Source of the DNA: JADGHX01 sp037200125
GTDB taxonomy: Bacteria > Pseudomonadota > Gammaproteobacteria > Steroidobacterales > Steroidobacteraceae
Reading direction: 5' to 3'
Assembly (NCBI GenBank): GCA_037200125.1
Contig: JBBCGS010000003.1
Coordinates: forward strand, 1-64,000
Length of the DNA stretch: 64,000 bases
Shown here: one piece after another, positions 9,232 to 17,623 of the stretch
Layout of the letters: each line of letters begins with the position of its first letter
How positions within the stretch are numbered: the stretch's first letter is position 1
Made by a program: the position numbers and the translations under genes
Notes under the pieces: model-generated
Databases searched by the model: none
Told to the model about the DNA's origin: nothing
What the model saw: only the letters and a program-made list of their open reading frames with translations

Positions 9232-11346
9232 TCAGCCTGGCAAGCGCGAGAGATCTGCGACGCCACCGAAGAGCCCGCGCAGGCCGGACAACAGTGACAG
9301 GCGGTTGGCACGGAGCTTCGGGTCTTCGGCGTTGACCATGACTTCGTCGAAGAAGCCGTCCACCGCCGGGCGAAGCTGCGCGAGCTGACCGAGCGCGGCG
9401 GTGTACTCGCGGCGCGCGGTTGCCGCCGAGACCGCATCACGCAAACCGCGCATGGCGTCGAACAGGCGCACTTCCGCAGGTTCGCGCAGCGCTTCGACGT
9501 CGACATCGGTTCCGACCGCGGACTCACTCTTGCGCAGGATGTTGGCGATTCGCTTGTTCGCGGCCGTGAGGCTCGTGGACTCGGGCAACTCGAGGAACGC
9601 ACTGAGCGCGCGAAGTCGGGCGTCGAAATCCACCGGCGAGCGCGGCTGGGTCGCCAGCACCGCGTCGAACATTTCCGTCGTGATCGCTTTCCCGCCGCCG
9701 GTGGCCGAGGTCGCGCTGCGGTCCAGGTAATAGGCGCGCAGGCGTTCCATCACGTAATCGTAGATCTCTTTCGCCGCGTTCGCGCCCTGCACGGGCTGGA
9801 GAGCGGCCGCGCGCTCGATGAAGCCGCGCAGATCGAGATCGAGATGCTTCTCGATGAGCGTGCGCAGAATGCCGATAGCGGCGCGACGCAGGCCGAACGG
9901 ATCCTTCGCGCCTGTCGGTTTCTGGCCGATGGCGAAGATGCCGGCGAGGGTGTCGAGCTTGTCCGCGACACTCACTGCGACGCCGGCGTCAGTGGCCGGC
10001 AGCGCATCGCCCGCTCCGCGCGGCAGGTAGTGCTCGCGGATCGCGGAAGCCACTTCAGCGGTTTCACCATCCGCAGCGGCGTAGTAGCCCCCCATCACGC
10101 CCTGCAGGTCGGGAAACTCGCCCACCATCGCGCTGAGCAGATCGCACTTGCAGAGCTCGGCCGCACGCTCGGCTGCCGCACGATCCTCACCCATGCTCGC
10201 AGCGATCTCGCCTGCCAGCTCGCGTACGCGGCGAACCTTCTCGCCAACCGAGCCAAGCTTCGCTTGGAAGGTGACCTTGTCGAGCGCTTCGCGTCTCGAG
10301 GCCAGCGGGTGCTTGCGGTCCTGTTCCCAGAAGAACGCGGCATCCGCGAGGCGCGGGCGCACCACCCGCTCATTCCCCGCGCGCACCTGGGCTGGGTCGA
10401 GACTCTCGATGTTGCTGATGGTGATGAACCAAGGCATCAGCGCGCCGTCGGGCTTCGAGATAGGGAAATAGCGTTGATGCTCCTGAAGGGTGGAGATCAG
10501 CACTTCGCGAGGCAGAGACAGAAAGCGTTCTTCGAACTGGGCCGTCACCGGCACCGGCCACTCGACCAGGGCGGTGACTTCGTCGAGCAACGCGTCATCC
10601 ATCACGGCCTGGCCGCCGAGCTCGGCCGCTCGGGCCGTCACGGCGGTTCGGATGATCTCGCGCCGCTCTTCGAATCCCGGCACGACGCGGCCGCGATCCC
10701 GGAGCGCTTTCGCGTAGCTCGACGGGCTCGTGACTTTGATTTCCTTCGGCGCCATGAAGCGGTGGCCGCGCGTGTGCTGACCGGCGGGCACACCCAGCAC
10801 GGTGGCCTTGATGACCTCGGAGCCGTAGAGCATCACGAGCCAGTGCACGGGTCGCACGAACTCAGCGCTGCCGGCGCCCCAACGCATGCGCTTCGGGATC
10901 GGCAACGCGTCGAGGGAGGCCTGCACGATTCGCGGCAGCAGGTCGACAGTAGTGGCACCGGCCTTCTTGCCTATATAGAAGAGAAAGGTGCCCTTGCCCT
11001 CGTCCAGTTTCTGAAGCGCGTCGACCGGCACGCCGCAGCTTTCCGCGAACGCGGACGCCGCGCGCGTCGGCTGGCCGGCGGCGTCGAATGACGCAGTGAC
11101 CGGCGGACCCTTGCGGCGGACATCCTGCTCCGGCTGGCGGGACGCCAGTCGTTTCACCAGCACGGCAATGCGCCGGGGTGTAGCGAATGATTGAACATCC
11201 CCGCGCGACAGATTCGCCTCGGTCAGTCCTTTCTGAATACCGTCCAGAAACGCCAGCTCCAGCTCGCGGAGCGCCTTGGGCGGTAACTCCTCCGTGCCGA
11301 CTTCAACCAGAAAGTCCCGCTTCTCTACCTTGATCCCCTCGCTCAC
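9232..11346 (-). CDS. glyS: Glycyl-tRNA synthetase beta subunit
   Basis: GlyS is the tRNA-recognising subunit of the bacterial alpha2beta2 glycyl-tRNA synthetase, which charges tRNA-Gly. The 704-residue protein begins with the family sequence KRDFLVEVGTEELPPKALREL (residues 8-28). It contains ATPRRIAVLV and the long helical HD-like and anticodon-binding region at the C-terminus. The length is slightly above E. coli GlyS (689). Its ATG overlaps the glyQ stop by 4 bp, which implies translational coupling. Confidence 0.97.
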   Translation of the reverse strand: MSEGIKVEKRDFLVEVGTEELPPKALRELELAFLDGIQKGLTEANLSRGDVQSFATPRRIAVLVKRLASRQPEQDVRRKGPPVTASFDAAGQPTRAASAFAESCGVPVDALQKLDEGKGTFLFYIGKKAGATTVDLLPRIVQASLDALPIPKRMRWGAGSAEFVRPVHWLVMLYGSEVIKATVLGVPAGQHTRGHRFMAPKEIKVTSPSSYAKALRDRGRVVPGFEERREIIRTAVTARAAELGGQAVMDDALLDEVTALVEWPVPVTAQFEERFLSLPREVLISTLQEHQRYFPISKPDGALMPWFITISNIESLDPAQVRAGNERVVRPRLADAAFFWEQDRKHPLASRREALDKVTFQAKLGSVGEKVRRVRELAGEIAASMGEDRAAAERAAELCKCDLLSAMVGEFPDLQGVMGGYYAAADGETAEVASAIREHYLPRGAGDALPATDAGVAVSVADKLDTLAGIFAIGQKPTGAKDPFGLRRAAIGILRTLIEKHLDLDLRGFIERAAALQPVQGANAAKEIYDYVMERLRAYYLDRSATSATGGGKAITTEMFDAVLATQPRSPVDFDARLRALSAFLELPESTSLTAANKRIANILRKSESAVGTDVDVEALREPAEVRLFDAMRGLRDAVSAATARREYTAALGQLAQLRPAVDGFFDEVMVNAEDPKLRANRLSLLSGLRGLFGGVADLSRLPG

Positions 11347-12266
11347 GCCGCGACCTCCGCAGCCGGCTTCGTCAGCATCGGAAAGCCCAACGCCTCGCGG
11401 CTCGCGTAGTACGCCTGCGCTACCCCTCGCGCGAGCGTTCGCACGCGGAGGATGTACCGCTGGCGTTCCGTCACCGAGATCGCCCGACGTGCGTCGAGCA
11501 GGTTGAACGTGTGCGAGGCCTTCACCATCTGCTCGTACGCGGGCAACACAAGCTTTGCAGCCAGCAGATCCTGGCTGCCCTTCTCGTACTCATCGAAGTG
11601 ACGCAGGAGAACAGCAACGTCCGCGTGCTCGAAGTTGTAGGCGGACTGTTCCACCTCGTTCTGGTGGAACACATCTCTATAGGTGACACGACCCAGTGGT
11701 CCGTCGGTCCACACGATGTCGTACAGGCTCTCTACGTTCTGCAGATACATCGCGAGCCGCTCGAGACCGTAAGTGATCTCGCCGGAAACCGGCTTGCACT
11801 GAACGCCGCCCACTTCCTGAAAGTACGTGAACTGCGTGATCTCCATGCCGTTCGCCCAGACTTCCCAGCCCAAGCCCCAGGCGCCGAGCGTCGGCGACTC
11901 CCAGTTGTCTTCGACGAACCGGATGTCGTGAACGAGCGGGTCGAGCCCGAGGGCCCGCAAGCTGCCGGTGTACAGATCCAGGATGTTCAGCGGCGACGGC
12001 TTGATGATCACCTGGAACTGGTAGTAGTGCTGGAGGCGAAACGGGTTGTCGCCATAGCGACCGTCGGTAGGCCGGCGCGAGGGCTGGACGTAGGCGGCGC
12101 TCCAAGGCTCCGGCCCGATCGCCCGCAGAAACGTCGCCGTGTGGAACGTCCCCGCGCCCATCTCCATGTCCGCCGGCTGCAGGATCACGCACCCCTGGTC
12201 TGCCCAGTAGCGCTGCAAAGCGAAGATCAGTTCCTGAAAGGTACGCGGCGGGGTCCCGACTTTCAT
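11343..12266 (-). CDS. glyQ: Glycyl-tRNA synthetase alpha subunit
   Basis: GlyQ carries the class II catalytic core of the glycyl-tRNA synthetase. I place the start at the ATG at 12266 (MKVGTPPRTFQELIFALQRY), giving 307 residues against about 303 in E. coli. The frame stays open to 12455, but the extra 63 residues are not family-like. Class II motifs are visible: WADQGCVILQPADMEMGAGTF near the start and the conserved YVQPSRRPTDGRYGDNPFRLQHYYQ-like block, of which RRPTDGRYG is the core. It is transcribed away from glnA, and their promoters share the gap at 12267-12697. Confidence 0.96.
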   Translation of the reverse strand: MKVGTPPRTFQELIFALQRYWADQGCVILQPADMEMGAGTFHTATFLRAIGPEPWSAAYVQPSRRPTDGRYGDNPFRLQHYYQFQVIIKPSPLNILDLYTGSLRALGLDPLVHDIRFVEDNWESPTLGAWGLGWEVWANGMEITQFTYFQEVGGVQCKPVSGEITYGLERLAMYLQNVESLYDIVWTDGPLGRVTYRDVFHQNEVEQSAYNFEHADVAVLLRHFDEYEKGSQDLLAAKLVLPAYEQMVKASHTFNLLDARRAISVTERQRYILRVRTLARGVAQAYYASREALGFPMLTKPAAEVAA

Positions 12267-12513
12267 GTACGTGGCTCGGCTAAAAGCATGTGATGCGCTC
12301 TGGATCGGCGCTCCGCGCCGCAGTCCGTACGACGTTCGGTCCTCGAACGACGTAAGTCCCGCGCGCAGCGCGTAAAAAAGAGCGCGAGTATAGCCAGCCC
12401 GACGCGCGGCCATGGGCCCTGAAGCGCCGCTGCACGATTGAAGAGCAGGCGGCAAAGGTCACGACGGAGGGCTAGAATCCCCCGCCCGTTCGAGGTGCAG
12501 GCTGTTCGGCACT

Positions 12514-12530
12514 CGCACCTAAAACGTGCA
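12514..12530. promoter_or_regulatory. NtrC-binding site upstream of glnA
   Basis: GCACCTAAAACGTGC (12515-12529) fits the NtrC enhancer pattern GCAC-N7-GTGC. It lies about 85 bp upstream of the predicted sigma54 transcription start of glnA. The cognate ntrC gene lies downstream in the same cluster. Confidence 0.7.
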
Positions 12531-12579
12531 ATTCTCGCTCACTACACCGCTATGCTCTTGATACTCAAAGAGCAGTGCC

Positions 12580-12596
12580 TTGGCACAGCGCCTGCA
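12580..12596 (+). promoter_or_regulatory. Sigma54 (-24/-12) promoter of glnA
   Basis: TTGGCACAGCGCCTGCA matches the RpoN consensus YTGGCACGRNNNTTGCW at nearly every conserved base. The GG of the -24 element (12582-12583) and the GC of the -12 element (12594-12595) have the required 12-bp offset. The start would be near 12607, about 90 bp before the glnA ATG. Confidence 0.88.
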
Positions 12597-12697
12597 CTGC
12601 TTTCACGCTCTGCGCGGGCAGGGTCCGTCGCGGAGGCAGTTCGCCATTGAAGCGAACGCCCGCGTCAGCAGAGCAACACCCTTTTCCGGAGGCCGAT

Positions 12698-14116
12698 ATG
12701 ACGACGACGACTCCCACTGACGTACTCAAGCTAATCAAAGAAAAAGAGGTCAAGTTCGCGGACCTCCGTTTCACAGACACGCGCGGCAAAGAACAGCACG
12801 TCACGATTCCTGCCAACCTCGTCGACGAGGAGCTGTTCAGCGACGGCAAGATGTTCGACGGCTCGTCGATCGCCGGCTGGAAGGGCATCAACGAGTCGGA
12901 CATGATCCTCGCGCTCGACCCGACGACCGCCGTCCTCGATCCGTTCTTCGAGGAAACCACGGTCAACATCCGTTGCGACGTCATCGAGCCCGCCACGATG
13001 CAGGGCTATGAGCGCGACCCGCGTTCGCTCGGCAAGCGTGCCGAGGCCTACATCAAGTCCAGCGGCATCGCCGATGGCGCTCTGTTCGGCCCCGAGAACG
13101 AGTTCTTCATTTTCGACAGCGTCCGCCACAGCACGGGCCTGAACGGCAGCTCCTACGAGATCGACTCGGTGCAGGGCTCCTGGAACTCGAACAAGGCATA
13201 CGACATCGGCAACATGGGTCATCGCCCCGGCCTCAAGGGCGGCTACTTCCCGGTGCCGCCGGTCGATGCGTTCCAGGACATCCGCTCCGCGATGTGCCTG
13301 GCGCTCGAAGAGATGGGCCTCAAGGTCGAAGTGCATCACCACGAAGTCGCCACCGGCGGCCAGTGCGAAATCGGCGTCGGTCCCGGCGGTCTCGTCAAAA
13401 AGGCCGACGAAGTCCAGATCCTGAAGTACGCGGTGCTGAACGTTGCGCACGGCTACGGCAAGACGGCCACGTTCATGCCGAAGCCGCTCGTCGGCGACAA
13501 CGGCAGCGGCATGCATGTGCACCAGTCGCTCCAGAAGGACGGCAAGGCACTGTTCGCGGGTGACAAGTACGGCGGTCTTTCCGACACCGCGCTGTACTAC
13601 ATCGGCGGCATCATCAAGCACGCCAAGGCGATCAACGCGCTGACGAACGCGGGCACGAACAGCTACAAGCGTCTCGTGCCGGGCTTCGAAGCGCCGGTGA
13701 TGCTCGCGTACTCCGCGCGCAACCGTTCGGCGAGCATCCGTATTCCCTGGGTTTCGAGCCCGAAGGCGCGCCGCATCGAAGTGCGCTTCCCGGATTCGAG
13801 CGCCAATCCGTATCTTGCCTTCGCGGCGATGCTGATGGCCGGCCTCGACGGCATCCAGAACAAGATCCACCCCGGCGATCCGGCGGACAAGGATCTGTAC
13901 GATCTCGAGCCGGAAGAGGCGAAGCACATCCCGACGGTGTGCCACTCCCTCGACATGGCGCTCGAGCATCTCGACAAGGACCGCGAGTTCCTCACCCGCG
14001 GCGGCGTGTTCACGAACGACGTGATCGACTCCTACATCACGCTCAAGACGCAGGAAGTCACGAAGTTCCGGATGTCCACGCACCCTGTCGAAATCGAGAT
14101 GTACTACTCCTGCTAA
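12698..14116 (+). CDS. glnA: Glutamine synthetase type I
   Basis: GlnA makes glutamine from glutamate, ammonia and ATP and is the entry point of ammonia assimilation. I choose the ATG at 12698, which has the ribosome site CCGGAGG 5 bases upstream, giving 472 residues (E. coli 469). The frame extends upstream to 12575 but runs through the sigma54 promoter. Visible signatures are FDGSSIAGWKGINESDM, ENEFFIFD, the ATP-binding KPLVGDNGSGMHVHQSL, and RNRSASIRIP. The adenylylation-site region DKDLYDLEPEEAKHIP holds the target Tyr. Regulation is expected by NtrC with sigma54 and by adenylylation. Confidence 0.98.
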   Translation: MTTTTPTDVLKLIKEKEVKFADLRFTDTRGKEQHVTIPANLVDEELFSDGKMFDGSSIAGWKGINESDMILALDPTTAVLDPFFEETTVNIRCDVIEPATMQGYERDPRSLGKRAEAYIKSSGIADGALFGPENEFFIFDSVRHSTGLNGSSYEIDSVQGSWNSNKAYDIGNMGHRPGLKGGYFPVPPVDAFQDIRSAMCLALEEMGLKVEVHHHEVATGGQCEIGVGPGGLVKKADEVQILKYAVLNVAHGYGKTATFMPKPLVGDNGSGMHVHQSLQKDGKALFAGDKYGGLSDTALYYIGGIIKHAKAINALTNAGTNSYKRLVPGFEAPVMLAYSARNRSASIRIPWVSSPKARRIEVRFPDSSANPYLAFAAMLMAGLDGIQNKIHPGDPADKDLYDLEPEEAKHIPTVCHSLDMALEHLDKDREFLTRGGVFTNDVIDSYITLKTQEVTKFRMSTHPVEIEMYYSC

Positions 14117-14135
14117 GGGTGGTAACGGAGAACGC

Positions 14136-14212
14136 GTGTATTCAGGGAGCCCACCATCGAATCTTTCAGAACCACATGGTCTGACAGGCTCCCTGCCGTC
14201 TGCTGAACACGC
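14136..14212 (+). ncRNA. Structured glnA 3' UTR (possible 3'-UTR small RNA)
   Basis: After the glnA stop, GCGTGT (14136-14141) pairs with ACACGC (14207-14212), and CAGGGAGCC (14145-14153) pairs with GGCTCCCTG (14187-14195). An independent strong terminator hairpin follows at once. The pairings are visible directly; a processed RNA is inference. In enterobacteria the glnA 3' UTR yields the small RNA GlnZ, but no sequence similarity is claimed here. Confidence 0.35.
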
Positions 14213-14214
14213 AA

Positions 14215-14251
14215 GGGTGGCCGGACTTCACGCATCCGGCCACCCGGTTTT
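14215..14251 (+). terminator. Intrinsic terminator after glnA
   Basis: GGGTGGCCGGA (14215-14225) and TCCGGCCACCC (14235-14245) form a perfect 11-bp GC-rich stem with a 9-base loop, followed by GGTTTT. It separates glnA from the DUF4124-ntrBC genes, which would then be partly insulated from the glnA promoter. Confidence 0.8.
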
Positions 14252-14286
14252 GTCGTATGAGCCGAGCAGGGCTATCCTCGGTTCCT

Positions 14287-14841
14287 ATGCGCGCACACCC
14301 AGTTACCTTATTGCCGCTCGCGCTCTTGCTCGCGTCGAGCGCAACCATGGCCGCCACCGTATACAAATGGGTGGATGCGCAGGGCGTGGCTCATTACAGC
14401 GACCAGCCGCATGCCGAGGCGAAAGTCATCGACGTGCAGCCGACGAACGTGGTCGGCACCGGCTCGACGGCGCCACCGCCGGTGACCGCGAAACCCGCGA
14501 ACGTACCCGCCGGCCCGGCATATCGGTGCGAGATCTTCCGGCCGGAAAACGACGAGGTATTCCTGAACACCTCGACGATCAGCGCGCGCCTGCGGCTGGA
14601 GCCGGATCTGCAGCCCGGCGATCAGGTCGCCATCGCGATCGACGGGAAGCGGCTGCAAGGCCAGCCGACCCGCGGCTTGGAGTTCGTGCTCACGGACGTG
14701 GAGCGCGGAACGCACACCGTGATGATTGCGATCTACGATCGCACGGGCAAACAGGAGCTCTGCACGACGTCGCCGATCACGTTCCACGTGCGTCAGCCCT
14801 CGGTGCAAGCGCCTGTGAAAGCAACGCGCCCGAGATTCTAA
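14287..14841 (+). CDS. DUF4124-containing periplasmic protein
   Basis: The protein has 184 residues from the ATG at 14287. The N-terminus MRAHPVTLLPLALLLASSATMAA is a Sec signal peptide. Next comes the DUF4124 signature VYKWVDAQGVAHYSDQPH (about residues 25-42), then a Pro/Thr linker and a beta-rich C-terminal domain from about residue 80 (YRCEIFRPENDEVFLNTSTISARLRL). The molecular function of DUF4124 is unknown. Its position between glnA and ntrB recurs in gammaproteobacteria, so a link to nitrogen control or the envelope is possible but unproven. An in-frame ATG at 14257 would spoil the signal peptide. Confidence 0.85.
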   Translation: MRAHPVTLLPLALLLASSATMAATVYKWVDAQGVAHYSDQPHAEAKVIDVQPTNVVGTGSTAPPPVTAKPANVPAGPAYRCEIFRPENDEVFLNTSTISARLRLEPDLQPGDQVAIAIDGKRLQGQPTRGLEFVLTDVERGTHTVMIAIYDRTGKQELCTTSPITFHVRQPSVQAPVKATRPRF

Positions 14842-14865
14842 CTTCTTCACCGCGGGAGACGCGCC

Positions 14866-15960
14866 ATGGCTGCTGAGTTCAGCCTGCCCTCCGCGCTCTC
14901 GCACTTCGACCCGACGGAGCTCTTCGACGCGCTGTCGACCGGCATCATCGTGCTGGACATGCAGCTCTGCCCCATCTACGCGAACGTCGCCGCGCAGAAC
15001 CTGCTCGCGTTCAGCCTGAATCAGGCGCGTGGCCGGCCGTTCGGCGACTTCCTGCACGATTCGAACGGCCTCATCAGCATCCTGCGCCGCTCGCTCGAGA
15101 CGAGCCAGGGCATTTCGGATCGCGAGCTCACCGTGCGCCCGATCGGCAGCCCGCGCGAAGCGCGGGTACTCGACGTCACGGTCACGCCGCTCGAAGGCCA
15201 GGTAACTGGCACGCACTTGCTGCTCGAGCTCACCGACGACACGGCCCGCAGCCGCATCTCTCGCGAGAACGACCTGCTCGCGCGCCTCGACAGCAGCCGC
15301 ATGATGATTCGGCAGCTGGCGCACGAGATAAAGAACCCGCTCGGCGGAATCCGCGGCGCCGCGCAGTTACTCGGCCGCGAGCTCGCCGCGCAGAGCCTCA
15401 CGGAATTCACTGGCGTGATCATCAGCGAAGCGGACCGCCTCGCCGCGCTGGTCGACTCGATGTCCGCGCCCGCGCGGCCGCCGAACAAGACACTGCTCAA
15501 CGTGCACGAAGTCTGCGAGCACGTGTATCACCTGGTGCGCGCCGAGGCGAAGGGTGCGGTCATCGTCGATCGCGACTACGACCCCAGCCTGCCGAACGCG
15601 ATGATCGATCGGAATCAGATCATCCAGGCGCTGCTCAATCTCGCGCGAAATGCGCTTCAGGCGCTGAACGAGCGTGGTCGCATCATATTGCGGACACGTG
15701 CACTGTCTAATGTGAGTATCGGCTCGGTACGGCACCGGCTTGTCGCGAGCCTTCAGGTCGAAGACACTGGTCCGGGCGTGCCGGAAGAGTTGCGTACGAG
15801 CATTTTCTATCCGCTCGTCACGGGCCGTCCAACGGGTACGGGGCTAGGCCTCGCCGTTGCACAGGAGCTCGTGACCCGCCACGGCGGGCTCATCGAGTTC
15901 GAGAGCGAACCGGGGCGAACCATATTCACTCTTCTATTGCCTTTGGGTGATGCCATATGA
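14866..15960 (+). CDS. glnL: Nitrogen regulation sensor kinase NtrB
   Basis: NtrB phosphorylates and dephosphorylates NtrC in response to the PII protein and hence to glutamine status. The 364-residue cytoplasmic protein has an N-terminal PAS domain (about residues 15-125) and a phosphoacceptor block RQLAHEIKNPLGGIRGAAQLL with His at about 150. The HATPase motifs are NLARNALQAL (N box), DTGPGVP (G1) and GTGLGLAVAQELVTRHGG (G2). There are no membrane spans, as expected. Its stop overlaps the ntrC start by 4 bp (ATGA), so the two are translationally coupled. Confidence 0.96.
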   Translation: MAAEFSLPSALSHFDPTELFDALSTGIIVLDMQLCPIYANVAAQNLLAFSLNQARGRPFGDFLHDSNGLISILRRSLETSQGISDRELTVRPIGSPREARVLDVTVTPLEGQVTGTHLLLELTDDTARSRISRENDLLARLDSSRMMIRQLAHEIKNPLGGIRGAAQLLGRELAAQSLTEFTGVIISEADRLAALVDSMSAPARPPNKTLLNVHEVCEHVYHLVRAEAKGAVIVDRDYDPSLPNAMIDRNQIIQALLNLARNALQALNERGRIILRTRALSNVSIGSVRHRLVASLQVEDTGPGVPEELRTSIFYPLVTGRPTGTGLGLAVAQELVTRHGGLIEFESEPGRTIFTLLLPLGDAI

Positions 15961-17387
15961 GCATCTCTGCTCTTCGAGTCTGGCTCGTCGATGACGATGC
16001 CTCCATCCGCTGGGTGCTGGAGCGAGCGCTACGCAACGGCGGCATGGCTCCGCGTGCTTTCGAAGCCGCCGAGCCCGCGCTCGATGCCTTGCGCCGCGAA
16101 TCCCCGGACGTGCTGATCACCGACATCCGCATGCCGGGACAGTCGGGTCTCGACCTGTTGAAGAAGATCCGCGACGCGCGGCCGGCGCTGCCGGTCATCG
16201 TGATGACGGCGCATTCGGATCTCGGCAACGCCGTGTCGGCCTATGAAGGCGGCGCGTTCGAATATCTGGCGAAGCCGTTTGATATCGATCAGGCCGTGGA
16301 CCTCGTGCGTCGTGCGGCTCGTGTGCAGTTGGGCAACGCGGCCGAGCCTGTGCCCGTTCCCAAGATTCCGGAGCTGCTGGGTCGCGCGCCGGCGATGCAG
16401 CAGGTTTTCCGTGCGATCGGTCGCCTCGCGAGATCGAGCGTTACGGTTCTGATCACGGGTGAGTCGGGCACCGGCAAGGAGCTGGTTGCGCGGGCGCTTC
16501 ACGATCACAGTCCGCGCGCGGCGAAGCCGTTCATTGCGCTCAATACCTCCGCGATTCCCGCGGATCTTCTGGAGTCCGAGCTGTTCGGGCATGAGAAGGG
16601 GTCGTTCACGGGCGCGGATTCGCAGCGGCGCGGGCGGTTCGAGCAGGCGGATGGCGGCACGTTGTTCCTCGATGAAATCGGGGACATGTCGACGCCGTTG
16701 CAGACCCGTCTGCTTCGTGTGCTTGCGGAAGGCGAGTTCTATCGCGTTGGTGGTCAGACGCCGATTCGTGTCGACGTGCGTGTGATCGCGGCTACTCACC
16801 AGAATTTGCAGGATCGGGTCGCGCGCGGCGTGTTCCGCGAGGACCTCTATCACCGCCTCAATGTCATTCGCATCGAGCTGCCGCCTTTGCGGGCGCGCTC
16901 CGAAGATATTCCGGAACTGCTGGAGCACTACATCAGCGCTGCTGCGCATGAGCTCGGTGTGGAGGCCAAGACGCTGTCGCCGGATTCGTTGGCCAAGCTG
17001 GCCTCCTATGCCTGGCCGGGCAACGTGCGCGAGCTTGTGAACTTGTGCCGGCGCCTCAGTGTGCTGGCGCCGGGGACGCAGGTTCAGGTCGAGGATCTGC
17101 CGCATGAGCTGGTGGCGGCCACGCCTTCCGGACCGGTGGACGCGGACTGGGCTCGTGCTCTTGCGAGCTGGGCGGATCGTCATGCGATGACCGGCAAGAA
17201 GCCGCTGCTCGATGAAGCGCTGCCGGAGTTCGAGCGGGTGCTCATTCGGTCTGCTCTCAAGCGCACGCAGGGGCATCGGCAGGAGGCCGCCAAGCTCCTG
17301 GGCTGGGGTCGCAATACGCTCACGCGCAAGCTCAAAGAGCTTGGCATGAACGATGTTGATCACGGTGGGGACGAAGAGCCCGAGTAA
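15957..17387 (+). CDS. glnG: Nitrogen regulation response regulator NtrC (sigma54 activator)
   Basis: NtrC activates sigma54 promoters under nitrogen limitation. The 476-residue protein has three domains. The receiver (1-120) carries phosphoacceptor Asp in VLITDIRMPGQSG. The AAA+ core (about 135-375) has Walker A GESGTGKELVARALH, the sigma54-contacting loop GSFTGA and Walker B GGTLFLDEIGDMS. The Fis-type helix-turn-helix at the end reads RQEAAKLLGWGRNTLTRKLKELGM. The length matches E. coli NtrC (469). The GCAC-N7-GTGC site and sigma54 promoter upstream of glnA are its obvious local target. Confidence 0.97.
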   Translation: MSISALRVWLVDDDASIRWVLERALRNGGMAPRAFEAAEPALDALRRESPDVLITDIRMPGQSGLDLLKKIRDARPALPVIVMTAHSDLGNAVSAYEGGAFEYLAKPFDIDQAVDLVRRAARVQLGNAAEPVPVPKIPELLGRAPAMQQVFRAIGRLARSSVTVLITGESGTGKELVARALHDHSPRAAKPFIALNTSAIPADLLESELFGHEKGSFTGADSQRRGRFEQADGGTLFLDEIGDMSTPLQTRLLRVLAEGEFYRVGGQTPIRVDVRVIAATHQNLQDRVARGVFREDLYHRLNVIRIELPPLRARSEDIPELLEHYISAAAHELGVEAKTLSPDSLAKLASYAWPGNVRELVNLCRRLSVLAPGTQVQVEDLPHELVAATPSGPVDADWARALASWADRHAMTGKKPLLDEALPEFERVLIRSALKRTQGHRQEAAKLLGWGRNTLTRKLKELGMNDVDHGGDEEPE

Positions 17388-17389
17388 GA

Positions 17390-17568
17390 GCGCTCAATCG
17401 CCGCGCGGCTGAGATGAGGAGCACGCCTCCGGCATTGCACGGCATGCCGCGTCGGGCCGCATGGCGTCCTGCGCGCGCACCTTCTGTCGACTGACAGCAT
17501 CTCCGGCGTTCGCTTCGGGGTTATGCACCGTATCGCGCGGCCTTGCGAGCCGCGCGGCGACTGAGCGC
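17390..17568. repeat. REP-like inverted repeat, variant 2, between ntrC and mscS
   Basis: A 21-bp arm at 17390-17410 (core CAATCGCCGCGCGGCT) is repeated in inverted orientation at 17548-17568 with one difference (A/G). The arms enclose a 137-bp GC-rich spacer with no gene. The core CCGCGCGG is itself a palindrome. The arm is a sequence variant of the REP-like arms at 18690, 28467, 42407 and 54245 (GCGC/CGCG in place of GCCC/CGGG). It is the only copy lying between two co-directional genes. Confidence 0.8.
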
Positions 17569-17623
17569 TTCTTGCAGCCCCACTTCGTATAATCACGGCC
17601 TGTTTCCTGCTTCACGGGCGGCC

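Larger units (their letters stand above)
12267..12697. other. Divergent glyQ/glnA control region
   Basis: This 431-bp non-coding gap separates divergent glyQ and glnA. It holds an NtrC-type site and a sigma54 promoter for glnA (listed separately). Open frames crossing it (a 70-codon one at 12438 and the upstream extension of glnA from 12575) overlap the promoter and are not family-like. A glyQ promoter must also lie here, but no clear -35/-10 pair stands out. Confidence 0.7.

Noticed and set aside
12575..12697. Upstream extension of glnA
   Set aside because: It overlaps the sigma54 promoter and adds residues not found in glutamine synthetases; the ATG at 12698 has a good ribosome site.
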